DNA of 10,156 nucleotides. Origin: Lachnoclostridium sp. UBA903 (GTDB lineage Bacteria; Bacillota; Clostridia; Lachnospirales; Lachnospiraceae). The translations under genes were made by a program, and so were the position numbers. The stretch lies in the NCBI GenBank assembly GCA_002294045.1, contig DBEP01000064.1, positions 74,715 through 84,870 on the forward strand, written 5' to 3'. Every line of letters begins with the position of its first letter. The stretch's first letter is position 1. The notes beneath the pieces are model-generated. The model made no database searches and had not been told where the DNA came from. It saw nothing but the letters and a program-made list of their open reading frames with translations. Positions 1-6,168 of this stretch are shown one piece after another.

Positions 1-250
1 CTCCCTGGGTCCACCATTTTGCCTTATATACCTGGCCGTTATAGGTGACCAAATCCCCGCCTACATAAACTTTGCTGCTATCCCATGCGGGATAAGAAGC
101 AGCTGAGATCGTACTGCTTACAGCCGTCTCCGCCGCAAAACTTCCGACAGATATCTGAGAAGCATTTGCCTGCGGCACTGTTGGAACAATGAATGAAGCT
201 ATTAATGCAAAAACAGCCACACACATAAATTTCTTACTAATCTTTAACAT
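1..250 (-). CDS. Secreted protein with N-terminal CBM5/12-like chitin-binding module (partial, N-terminus only)
   Basis: Only the first 83 codons are inside the window; the gene runs off the left edge. It starts at ATG 250-248, preceded by AAAGGGG at a spacing of about 5 bases. Residues 1-30 form a signal peptide: basic start (KISKK), hydrophobic core (VAVFALIASFIV) and a likely cleavage site after ANA. After a Ser/Ala-rich stretch, residues 54-83 read YPAWDSSKVYVGGDLVTYNG and then QVYKAKWWTQG. This is the typical pattern of a carbohydrate-binding module of family 5/12: AW, Y..GD.V.Y.G..Y.AKWWTQG. Such modules bind chitin or cellulose and are usually attached to secreted chitinases, other glycoside hydrolases or LPMOs. 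The catalytic part lies outside the window, so the enzyme class cannot be named. The export and binding calls are firm; the chitinase role is inference. Confidence 0.85.
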   Translation of the reverse strand, partial: MLKISKKFMCVAVFALIASFIVPTVPQANASQISVGSFAAETAVSSTISAASYPAWDSSKVYVGGDLVTYNGQVYKAKWWTQG

Positions 251-656
251 ATATACCCCTTTCTTTAGTAAAAACTCAATTCATTCATTTACCTGTATAT
301 CCTGAATAAATTTTGGGGGCCCGATTGGGTCTTTTTCTGTCTCCTGATTGTAAAAAATAATTCATATATTTACCTTATTCTCCGGCCCTCCTTTCTATTT
401 TTATTCAATGAGGCATGTAATACGATAACCGGCCCCAAATCATACAGATACAGGTAAATTTCTGCTCCCGTAACTGAGTATTCCCCAATCTGAACCGCTG
501 TGTCTTGTTGAAACCGGTGCGGAATTCAGCTACAATTTTACTTTGCGTTATTTAGAAATAAATGTCAATTGTATTTCTTGCGATTTTTTGTTTTAAATTG
601 TTGTTTCGTGTAAATTAAAGATGTTTCAGCTCGATGACAGAGTTAAAAACAGGCAC
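251..656. other. Gene-free region upstream of the chitin-binding gene, with repeats
   Basis: About 400 bases hold no gene I can support. On the minus strand this is the upstream/leader region of the chitin-binding gene. It contains a 12-bp inverted repeat, two similar GGTAAAT-ATGAATT direct repeats, a possible 26-codon leader ORF (365-285) and a 51-codon start-less open stretch (525-373). A lone TTGACA lies on the minus strand at 568-563, but I found no -10 box at a normal distance, so the promoter of the chitin-binding gene was not located. No riboswitch motif I know (cyclic-di-GMP types I and II, T-box) could be recognised. Confidence 0.5.
287..459. repeat. 12-bp perfect inverted repeat, ATTTACCTGTAT / ATACAGGTAAAT
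   Basis: The left arm is at 287-298 and the right arm at 448-459, separated by 149 bases. The left arm lies about 37 bases upstream of the start codon of the minus-strand chitin-binding gene. A related sequence, ATTTACCTTAT, occurs near 368-378 in the same orientation as the left arm. So three copies of an AGGTAAAT core sit within 175 bases. They could be operator sites or the base of a long RNA stem; this is inference from repetition only. Confidence 0.45.
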
Positions 657-684
657 AAAAAAAGAGTCTGGCAAGCCAGACTCT
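657..684 (-). terminator. Intrinsic terminator of the 85-aa membrane protein gene
   Basis: A perfect 10-bp stem, AGAGTCTGGC / GCCAGACTCT with a 2-base spacer, lies at 663-684. Read on the minus strand it is followed by a run of seven T (663-657). This is a classic rho-independent terminator about 40 bases after the stop codon of the upstream minus-strand gene. It separates that gene from the chitin-binding gene. No T run follows on the plus strand, so it works in one direction. Confidence 0.88.
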
Positions 685-722
685 GGCGCTGACGCGCTAT
701 TTATCTCTTTCACGCCGTATAT

Positions 723-980
723 TTATTTATAGGAATCATGATTCTTCCTGAAAGGTCTTGTATCATAACCGGAACACATTACTCTGCATTTTTTTCGGGT
801 TAGAAGCCGGGGGTTCCCTGATTGCATCAGGCGGTAATATAAGTGATTTAATATTTCATTAAAGATAAACCCGGTTATGACAAATATAATTACCCAAGGC
901 AACAAAGATTCAAATGGCAATAAAAGACATCTTATATATGAATTCCATATAAATTCTTTCGTTAAAATATCAGCTAACAT
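723..980 (-). CDS. Small single-pass membrane protein of unknown function (85 aa)
   Basis: I do not recognise a family. The start is ATG 980-978, with a very strong ribosome binding site (AAAGGAGGT) about 5 bases upstream. The gene also has its own sigma-A-like promoter (1072-1044) and is followed by an intrinsic terminator (684-657), so it looks like a genuine single-gene transcript. The protein has a hydrophobic region at about residues 18-46 (core LLPWVIIFVITGFIFNEIL), probably one membrane-spanning segment. The C-terminal 35 residues are basic and polar, with two cysteines four residues apart (CRVMC). There is no cleavable signal peptide or lipobox. The last codons contain the 12-bp palindrome GAATCATGATTC (733-744). 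Function and partners cannot be inferred from the neighbours, which are transcribed separately. Confidence 0.72.
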   Translation of the reverse strand: MLADILTKEFIWNSYIRCLLLPFESLLPWVIIFVITGFIFNEILNHLYYRLMQSGNPRLLTRKKCRVMCSGYDTRPFRKNHDSYK

Positions 981-999
981 ATTCTACCTCCTTTACTGG

Positions 1000-1017
1000 G
1001 CTGGAGAGCCTTCCAGC
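1000..1017 (-). other. Leader hairpin just before the ribosome binding site of the 85-aa gene
   Basis: On the minus strand GCTGGA / TCCAGC can pair with a 6-base loop. The hairpin ends about 5 bases before AAAGGAGGT. It lies inside the predicted leader of roughly 57 bases. It might protect the 5' end of the mRNA or affect ribosome access; no known RNA family was recognised. Confidence 0.35.
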
Positions 1018-1043
1018 GACTGGCACATCCGTCTGCTGATATA

Positions 1044-1072
1044 AGTATAGATGAAAAAAGGATAACTGTAAA
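1044..1072 (-). promoter_or_regulatory. Sigma-A-type promoter for the 85-aa membrane protein gene
   Basis: On the minus strand TTTACA (1072-1067) is followed after exactly 17 bases by TATACT (1049-1044). Five of six bases match the consensus in each box. Transcription would start near 1037, giving a leader of about 57 bases before ATG 980. Confidence 0.7.
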
Positions 1073-1199
1073 GCCGTATTTGAATAAAAATGAAAAATTT
1101 AGCAATTTGTTTTGGAAAGAGGCTTTTTCGCCGGAAGCTGCTTTCCCCTGGGATTCTTTCCCTTTATAGGTTTTCCCATGTGCCGGATGCCACATTTTA

Positions 1200-1228
1200 T
1201 TGACAAAAGTTCCAATAATACTTATAAT
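1200..1228 (+). promoter_or_regulatory. Consensus sigma-A promoter of alaS
   Basis: TTGACA (1200-1205), a 17-base spacer and TATAAT (1223-1228) match the vegetative consensus at all twelve positions. The start point would be near 1235, leaving a leader of about 70 bases before the alaS start. Confidence 0.9.
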
Positions 1229-1290
1229 AAATTACTAATGGTTCCCTTAAAAAAGATAAGCGAATTAACGAGAAATGATAAATTATGCGC

Positions 1291-1296
1291 AGGAGG
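1291..1296 (+). promoter_or_regulatory. Ribosome binding site that sets the alaS start
   Basis: AGGAGG lies 9 bases before GTG 1306. An upstream in-frame ATG at 1285 precedes this site and has no Shine-Dalgarno sequence of its own. The GTG start also gives the usual AlaRS N-terminus, which reads K-AYGVNELRKMYL after the initiator. Confidence 0.85.
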
Positions 1297-1305
1297 CAAA
1301 TAGAA

Positions 1306-3945
1306 GTGAAGGCATACGGAGTAAATGAACTAAGGAAAATGTACTTAGATTTCTTTGAAAGCAAAGGTCATCTTAAATTGAACAGTTTTTCTCTTGTACC
1401 TCAGAATGACAAGAGTTTATTATTAATTAATGCGGGTATGGCACCCTTGAAGCCTTACTTTACCGGACAGGAAATCCCGCCTCGTAAAAGAGTAACCACC
1501 TGTCAGAAATGTATCCGTACCGGCGATATTGAAAATGTGGGGAAAACGGCAAGACATGCGACTTTCTTTGAAATGCTGGGCAATTTCTCCTTTGGGGATT
1601 ATTTCAAAACGGAAGCAATACGCTGGTCCTGGGAATTTTTAACGGAAGTATTAGGAATTGATGCCGGCCGTCTGTATCCTTCCGTATATTTGGAGGATGA
1701 CGAAGCCTTTGATATATGGAACAAAGAAATCGGTATATCTGCGGAAAGGATTTTCCGTTTCGGCAAAGAGGAAAATTTCTGGGAACATGGCGCAGGCCCC
1801 TGCGGCCCTTGTTCAGAAATCTATTATGACCGGGGCGAAAAATACGGCTGCGGTAAACCGGACTGTACGGTAGGCTGTGACTGCGACCGTTATATTGAAG
1901 TATGGAATAATGTATTCACTCAGTTTGAAAGTGACGGCAACGGCAATTATACGGAACTGAGCAATAAAAACATAGATACCGGTATGGGGCTGGAAAGACT
2001 TGCGGTGGTAGTGCAGGATGTGGAGTCCATTTTTGATGTGGATACCATTAAGGCGCTCCGGCATAAGGTATGTGAGTTAGCCGGAGTTGCTTATAAAAAG
2101 GATGCGAAGGCAGATGTATCCATCCGTCTTATTACCGACCATATCCGTTCCGTAACCTTTATGATATCCGACGGCATTATACCCTCCAATGAAGGAAGGG
2201 GCTATGTTCTCCGCAGATTATTAAGGCGTGCGGCAAGACACGGAAGATTATTAGGTATGAAAGACCGTTTCCTGGCGGCTTTAAGTACTACGGTTATTAA
2301 GGAATCCAAAGACGGTTATCCGGAATTGGAAGAGAAAAAAAACTACATTTTAAAATTACTGACAATTGAAGAAGACAACTTTAATAAAACCATAGACCAG
2401 GGACTTGGCATTTTAGCCGAGTTACAGGAAAATATGGTGAAAGAGGGCAGTAAGACCTTATCCGGCGAGGATGCCTTTAAATTATACGATACCTATGGAT
2501 TCCCCTTAGATCTTACCAAAGAAATATTAGAAGAGAAGGGGTTCCTGATAGATGAAGACGGTTTCCAGGAAGCCATGAAAATCCAGAGGGAAACCGCAAG
2601 AAGCGCCCGTGCCGTTACAAATTATATGGGAGCGGACGAAACGGTTTACCAGCAATTGGAACCAAGTCTGACTTCCGTCTTTGTTGGTTATGATAATACC
2701 AGTTATTCTTCCGGGATAACAGCGTTAACTACGGATGAGGAAGTAACCGGTGAATTAATGGCCGGACAGAGCGGAACCATTTTTGCGGAAGCAACGCCGT
2801 TTTATGCAACCAGCGGCGGACAGGTAGCGGATACGGGTCTGATTACAGCTGCTGATGCGGAATTTGAAGTAGAAGATACTATCAAAATGCAGGGCGGTAA
2901 AATCGGACATGTGGGTAAAGTGACAAAAGGTATGTTTAAAGTAAAGGAAACCGTTACCTTAACCATAGATAAAGAAAAGAGATTGGCCATCGGTAAAAAT
3001 CACAGTGCGACCCACCTTTTACAGAAGGCACTCCGTATTGTTTTAGGCTCCCATGTAGAACAGGCAGGTTCCCTTGTAACCAGTGAAAGATTGCGCTTTG
3101 ACTTTACTCATTTCTCTGCTTTAACCAAAGAAGAAATCAGTAAAGTAGAATCAATTGTTAATGAAGAAATTGCAGCTTCCCTCCCGGTCCACACAGATAT
3201 CATGACAATTGAGGAAGCAAAACAAACGGGTGCAATGGCTTTATTCGGTGAGAAATACGGTGATAGTGTCCGCGTGGTATCCATGGGTGATTTCAGTAAG
3301 GAACTTTGCGGAGGCACCCATGTCAGCAATACCGGAACAATTTTAGTATTTAAGATTATATCCGAAACCGGTATAGCGGCAGGCGTAAGAAGAATTGAAG
3401 CGATAACTGCAAACGGTGTTTTAGCTTATTATAATGAAATAGAAAAAGAATTGCATCAGGCGGCAAAATCCGCAAAAACAGAGCCAAACCTGTTAGCAAA
3501 AAAAATTGAGGCTCTTCAGGATGAAATAAAATCCCTGCAGGCAGAAAACGAAAAGTTAAAAAATAAATTAGCAAAAGATGCTCTTGGTGATGTTATGAAT
3601 CAGGTAGTTGAGGTAAAAGGCGTTAAGCTGTTAGCCGCCAAAGTGCCTGATGTAGATATGAACGGTCTGCGTAATCTTGGTGACCAATTAAAAGATAAGA
3701 TAGGCGAAGGTGTTGTAATTCTCGTCTCAGCTTTTGGTGATAAAGTGAACTTAATCGCCATGGCTACGGATGAAGCAATGAAAAAAGGAGCACATGCCGG
3801 TAACTTAATAAAAGAATTGGCCGTATTAGTTGGCGGAGGCGGAGGCGGACGTCCGAATATGGCACAGGCCGGCGGTAAAAATCCGGCTGGAATCGATACC
3901 GTCATCCGTAATTCGAAAACTGCATTGGAATCACAAATTAAATAA
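1306..3945 (+). CDS. alaS: Alanyl-tRNA synthetase
   Basis: This cytoplasmic class II enzyme charges tRNA-Ala with alanine and removes mischarged serine or glycine. With the GTG start it has 879 residues, the usual full length. The catalytic domain is N-terminal: ARHATFFEMLGNFSFGDYF at 82-100, NIDTGMGLERLA around 220-231, and the motif 3 region GYVLRRLLRRA from 299. The editing domain carries the metal-binding motifs HSATH (566-570) and CGGTH (668-672). A coiled coil follows at about 729-760. The C-terminal DHHA1 domain has the glycine run at 843-848 followed by RPNMAQAGG. An odd feature is a small cysteine cluster in the catalytic domain (C182, C187, C191, C193) just before DRYIEVWN, which E. 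coli and Bacillus enzymes lack as far as I recall. The gene has its own strong promoter and no T-box in front. No convincing terminator follows; a long imperfect hairpin lies downstream. Confidence 0.98.
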   Translation: MKAYGVNELRKMYLDFFESKGHLKLNSFSLVPQNDKSLLLINAGMAPLKPYFTGQEIPPRKRVTTCQKCIRTGDIENVGKTARHATFFEMLGNFSFGDYFKTEAIRWSWEFLTEVLGIDAGRLYPSVYLEDDEAFDIWNKEIGISAERIFRFGKEENFWEHGAGPCGPCSEIYYDRGEKYGCGKPDCTVGCDCDRYIEVWNNVFTQFESDGNGNYTELSNKNIDTGMGLERLAVVVQDVESIFDVDTIKALRHKVCELAGVAYKKDAKADVSIRLITDHIRSVTFMISDGIIPSNEGRGYVLRRLLRRAARHGRLLGMKDRFLAALSTTVIKESKDGYPELEEKKNYILKLLTIEEDNFNKTIDQGLGILAELQENMVKEGSKTLSGEDAFKLYDTYGFPLDLTKEILEEKGFLIDEDGFQEAMKIQRETARSARAVTNYMGADETVYQQLEPSLTSVFVGYDNTSYSSGITALTTDEEVTGELMAGQSGTIFAEATPFYATSGGQVADTGLITAADAEFEVEDTIKMQGGKIGHVGKVTKGMFKVKETVTLTIDKEKRLAIGKNHSATHLLQKALRIVLGSHVEQAGSLVTSERLRFDFTHFSALTKEEISKVESIVNEEIAASLPVHTDIMTIEEAKQTGAMALFGEKYGDSVRVVSMGDFSKELCGGTHVSNTGTILVFKIISETGIAAGVRRIEAITANGVLAYYNEIEKELHQAAKSAKTEPNLLAKKIEALQDEIKSLQAENEKLKNKLAKDALGDVMNQVVEVKGVKLLAAKVPDVDMNGLRNLGDQLKDKIGEGVVILVSAFGDKVNLIAMATDEAMKKGAHAGNLIKELAVLVGGGGGGRPNMAQAGGKNPAGIDTVIRNSKTALESQIK

Positions 3946-3968
3946 TCAGAAGCTTAAAAGTTTCATAA

Positions 3969-4032
3969 ATTCCCGCTATTTTAAAATGAATTTAGTTATT
4001 ACCGGCTGAAGTAATGTTAGAATGGCGGGAAT
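3969..4032 (+). other. Long hairpin in the alaS-rpsU gap
   Basis: ATTCCCGCTATT (3969-3980) and AATGGCGGGAAT (4021-4032) can pair over 12 bases with a single G-T wobble on the RNA. They enclose 40 bases that include a short internal ATTAC / GTAAT pairing. No T run follows, so it is not a standard intrinsic terminator. It could stabilise the 3' end of the alaS mRNA or be a small repeat element. It stops before the rpsU promoter. Confidence 0.5.
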
Positions 4033-4068
4033 CTATCTTAATTAACAGATGAAATATTAAAAATTAGG

Positions 4069-4097
4069 TTGACAAATTAAATAACCAATAATATAAT
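4069..4097 (+). promoter_or_regulatory. Consensus sigma-A promoter of rpsU
   Basis: TTGACA (4069-4074), a 17-base spacer and TATAAT (4092-4097) match the consensus at all twelve positions. Transcription should start at about 4104, giving a leader of about 73 bases. Such a strong promoter fits a ribosomal protein gene. Confidence 0.92.
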
Positions 4098-4104
4098 CAT
4101 AATA

Positions 4105-4162
4105 GTGCTATTCAAAAAATACCCAAACAGTTGTATAGGCACAATACACAACTGGAGGGAGG
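4105..4162 (+). promoter_or_regulatory. Structured rpsU leader with hairpin abutting the Shine-Dalgarno sequence
   Basis: CAGTTGT (4128-4134) pairs with ACAACTG (4148-4154) around a 13-base loop. The stem runs into GGAGGGAGG (4154-4162), the only ribosome binding site candidate, and shares one base with it. The loop contains ATAGGCAC (4135-4142), which is complementary to GTGCTAT (4105-4111) at the very start of the transcript, apart from one bulged base. This would allow a pseudoknot. The distance from the binding site to the start codon is about 14 bases, longer than usual. Autoregulation by S21 would be a natural guess, but nothing here proves it. Confidence 0.45.
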
Positions 4163-4176
4163 TTAGGTGTGAGACT

Positions 4177-4353
4177 ATGTCGAATGTTATTGTAAAAGAT
4201 AATGAGACTTTAGATAGTGCTCTACGTCGATTCAAGAGAAACTGTGCGAAGGCAGGTATTCAGCAGGAGATCCGTAAGAGAGAGCATTATGAAAAGCCGA
4301 GTGTAAGACGTAAGAAAAAGTCTGAAGCAGCTCGTAAGCGTAAATTTAAATAA
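4177..4353 (+). CDS. rpsU: 30S ribosomal protein S21
   Basis: The 58-residue protein begins MSNVIVKDNETLDSALRRF and has the family's basic, lysine/arginine-rich C-terminus (RRKKKSEAARKRKFK). This is the length and sequence usual in Firmicutes. S21 is a small-subunit protein near the anti-Shine-Dalgarno region of 16S rRNA and helps translation initiation. An in-frame GTG at 4105 would extend the protein, but it coincides with the predicted transcription start and has no ribosome binding site, so ATG 4177 is chosen. The gene has its own promoter and terminator, so it is probably transcribed alone. In Bacillus subtilis rpsU is followed by yqeY; here yqeY is absent and yqfC comes next. Confidence 0.97.
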   Translation: MSNVIVKDNETLDSALRRFKRNCAKAGIQQEIRKREHYEKPSVRRKKKSEAARKRKFK

Positions 4354-4375
4354 GTGGATGGTATCTACTAAGGTA

Positions 4376-4408
4376 AGCCCCTTGAGCCCATATGGTTCAG
4401 GGGTTTTT
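4376..4408 (+). terminator. Intrinsic terminator after rpsU
   Basis: CCCCTTGAGCC (4378-4388) pairs with GGTTCAGGGG (4394-4403) with one bulged T and one G-T wobble. Five T follow at 4404-4408. It lies about 25 bases after the rpsU stop codon and ends that transcript. Confidence 0.88.
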
Positions 4409-4433
4409 GTTATGGACATTTGCCCCGGTTTGT

Positions 4434-4469
4434 GCATAGGACATGGTTTAATCCCATATATTCTATAAT
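4434..4469 (+). promoter_or_regulatory. Candidate sigma-E-like promoter before yqfC, overlapping a TATAAT box
   Basis: GCATAGG (4434-4440), 14 bases, and CATATATT (4455-4462) resemble the mother-cell sigma-E pattern: a KMATATT-type -35 and a CATACAHT-type -10 at the usual spacing. About 12 of 15 positions agree. A perfect TATAAT (4464-4469) lies just downstream, but the sequence 17 bases before it (ACATGG) is a poor sigma-A -35 box. Since the rpsU terminator is upstream, the yqfC operon needs a promoter here. In B. subtilis yqfC and yqfD are reported in the sigma-E regulon. The assignment is inference. Confidence 0.42.
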
Positions 4470-4497
4470 AGCACTTAAGTAGTATGGAGCGGTATGG

Positions 4498-4872
4498 ATG
4501 AATAAAAGGATTAAATCCAATCATAAGAAATTCAAGCAAAAATCCAATAAAGTATTATATAATCTGATTGATAAAACGAAAAAAAAAGAAGATGCAGAAC
4601 GGGCATCCTATCTTGAAATACTGTCCAGCCAGCTGAAACTTCCCTCCGATATACTGGCAGGTGCACCGATTATTACCGCAATGGGCAGAAGTGAGGTATG
4701 TATCGAAAATTATAAGGGTATTCTGGAGTATAACAATGCGTTGATAAAAATTCTTACTAAAATCGGAAGTATCCATATTGAGGGAAAAAATCTCAATATA
4801 GCTTATTTTACCAATGAAGAAATGAAAATAACCGGCATGATACATAATATAAAATATGTAAATAACAAATAA
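4498..4872 (+). CDS. yqfC: Sporulation protein YqfC (YabP/YqfC family)
   Basis: The protein has 124 residues. The YqfC domain occupies roughly residues 40-122: LKLPSDILAGAPIITAMGR, then the family pattern of a basic N-terminus, an E.YKGILEY segment and short beta-rich stretches ending in TGMIHNIKYV. It is preceded by a lysine-rich extension of about 35 residues, so it is longer than the usual YqfC of about 90. The start ATG 4498 has GGAG 8 bases upstream; another ATG at 4494 is out of frame. YqfC is a conserved protein of spore formers made in the mother cell, and its exact role is not established. It is the first gene of the run that continues with yqfD, 54 bases downstream. Confidence 0.9.
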   Translation: MNKRIKSNHKKFKQKSNKVLYNLIDKTKKKEDAERASYLEILSSQLKLPSDILAGAPIITAMGRSEVCIENYKGILEYNNALIKILTKIGSIHIEGKNLNIAYFTNEEMKITGMIHNIKYVNNK

Positions 4873-4926
4873 AGCCTGCATAAAAAGTATGAAAGATGGA
4901 AAATTTTTAAAACTGGAGGTTTTGGC

Positions 4927-6168
4927 ATGCTGATAAAGCTTTTTCGTTGGTTACGCGGTTATTTATTGATAAGAATGAAGGGTCAATCTCCGGAACGTTT
5001 TATTAATCTGTGCAGTAATCGATATATATATATTTGGGATTTAGAACATGTTGAAGGCGATTATGAATTTAAAATTATGCTTAAAGATTATCTGAAACTG
5101 AAACCAATCGCCAGGAAAACAGGAACCATACCGTATATTAAAAAAAGATACGGAAGTCCGTTTTTAATCCATAAATATAAAAGGAGGAAAGGATATCTGT
5201 CCGGAATTCTTCTTTTTTGCATTATTTTATACATACTTTCCCTTTATATATGGGATATTAATGTATTGGGCGGACATTCCTATACTCCTGAGGCTATGTT
5301 AAAATTCTTAAACTCCAATCAGATTTATACCGGTATGCTGAAAAAGAAGGTTGACTGTCAGGAGATTGAAGATTTAATACGTGCTACATATAATGATATC
5401 GGGTGGGTATCTGCCGAGATAAAAGGTACAAGATTGATTATCAAATTTACCGAAACGAATATGCCGGTTCCGGCCGTAACGGCAACGGAGAACTGTCATA
5501 TCATTGCGTCAAAGGACTGTATTATTACACATATTGTCACCAGAACCGGCACACCGAAGGTGGAAGTCGGCTCCGTAGTTAAAAAAGGAGATATTCTGGT
5601 TTCCGGCGTAGTGGATATTATAGGGGATAATGAGCTTTTGGTTGACCGGAAGCCGGTAATTGCGGATGCGGATATCCGTGGGAAGACTTATTACAATTAT
5701 AAGGATGGAATTTCCCTGGATTATATACTGAAACAATACACGGGCAAAAGCAAAACAGGATATAATATTTCTATTTTGTTAAAAAAATTTAATTTATATA
5801 AACCTAGAATTCCTTATACAAAGTATGATATAATTGTGGATGAATTTATGCTTCATCTGAGTGATAATTTTTACCTGCCCGTCAGTTATTCGGTGACAAC
5901 ATATCCGGAATATGAAGAAATAAAGAAAAAATATACAACAGGCGAAGTTACGGCTTTGGCAAAAGACAGGTTAAAACGTTTTTTGGATGATTTAATTGAA
6001 AAAGATGTTTTAATTGTAGAAAATAATGTTAAAATAGCAATAGAGAATAATATCTGTACCGCAGAGGGAAAAATTGTGGTCGAGGAATCCGTTAAGGATT
6101 ATAAATCTATTGACGACAGCGAGTGGAGGATTATAGATACAGATGAGTCTGATGGAAACGATAATTGA
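4927..6168 (+). CDS. yqfD: Sporulation protein YqfD
   Basis: The 413-residue protein matches the YqfD family in length and layout. A cytoplasmic N-terminal part of about 88 residues is followed by one membrane segment at about 91-108 (LSGILLFCIILYILSLYIW) and a long extracytoplasmic region. That region starts with WDINVLGGH and a stretch resembling the small FtsQ/POTRA-type fold seen in membrane assembly proteins (my inference). It then has a conserved VEVGSVVKKGDILVSGVV segment, which looks like a lipoyl/barrel-sandwich fold as in SpoIV/YqfD proteins. Family members are needed for sporulation in Bacillus and are sigma-E dependent there. The start ATG 4927 has GGAGG 7 bases upstream. Its 3' end overlaps the start of phoH by 26 bases, which suggests translational coupling. 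Confidence 0.94.
   Translation: MLIKLFRWLRGYLLIRMKGQSPERFINLCSNRYIYIWDLEHVEGDYEFKIMLKDYLKLKPIARKTGTIPYIKKRYGSPFLIHKYKRRKGYLSGILLFCIILYILSLYIWDINVLGGHSYTPEAMLKFLNSNQIYTGMLKKKVDCQEIEDLIRATYNDIGWVSAEIKGTRLIIKFTETNMPVPAVTATENCHIIASKDCIITHIVTRTGTPKVEVGSVVKKGDILVSGVVDIIGDNELLVDRKPVIADADIRGKTYYNYKDGISLDYILKQYTGKSKTGYNISILLKKFNLYKPRIPYTKYDIIVDEFMLHLSDNFYLPVSYSVTTYPEYEEIKKKYTTGEVTALAKDRLKRFLDDLIEKDVLIVENNVKIAIENNICTAEGKIVVEESVKDYKSIDDSEWRIIDTDESDGNDN

Noticed and set aside
314..341. Plus-strand terminator-like hairpin GGCCC-gatt-GGGTC followed by TTTTT
   Set aside because: The stem has five pairs with a wobble, and no plus-strand gene lies upstream.
535..568. Promoter for the chitin-binding gene from TTGACA (568-563, minus strand)
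   Set aside because: The nearest -10-like box, TAAAAT at 540-535, is 22 bases away, too far for sigma-A.
974..1195. Minus-strand 73-codon frame overlapping the start of the 85-aa gene
   Set aside because: ATG 1195 has no ribosome binding site, and the better promoter (1072-1044) starts transcription inside this frame, so it would not be on the mRNA. The protein shows no family.
1112..1303. Plus-strand 63-codon frame before alaS
   Set aside because: It spans the perfect alaS promoter and has no ribosome binding site or family match.
3600..3905. Minus-strand 101-codon frame inside alaS
   Set aside because: It is antisense to the conserved C-terminal domain of alaS; the proline runs mirror the glycine codons of the DHHA1 motif.
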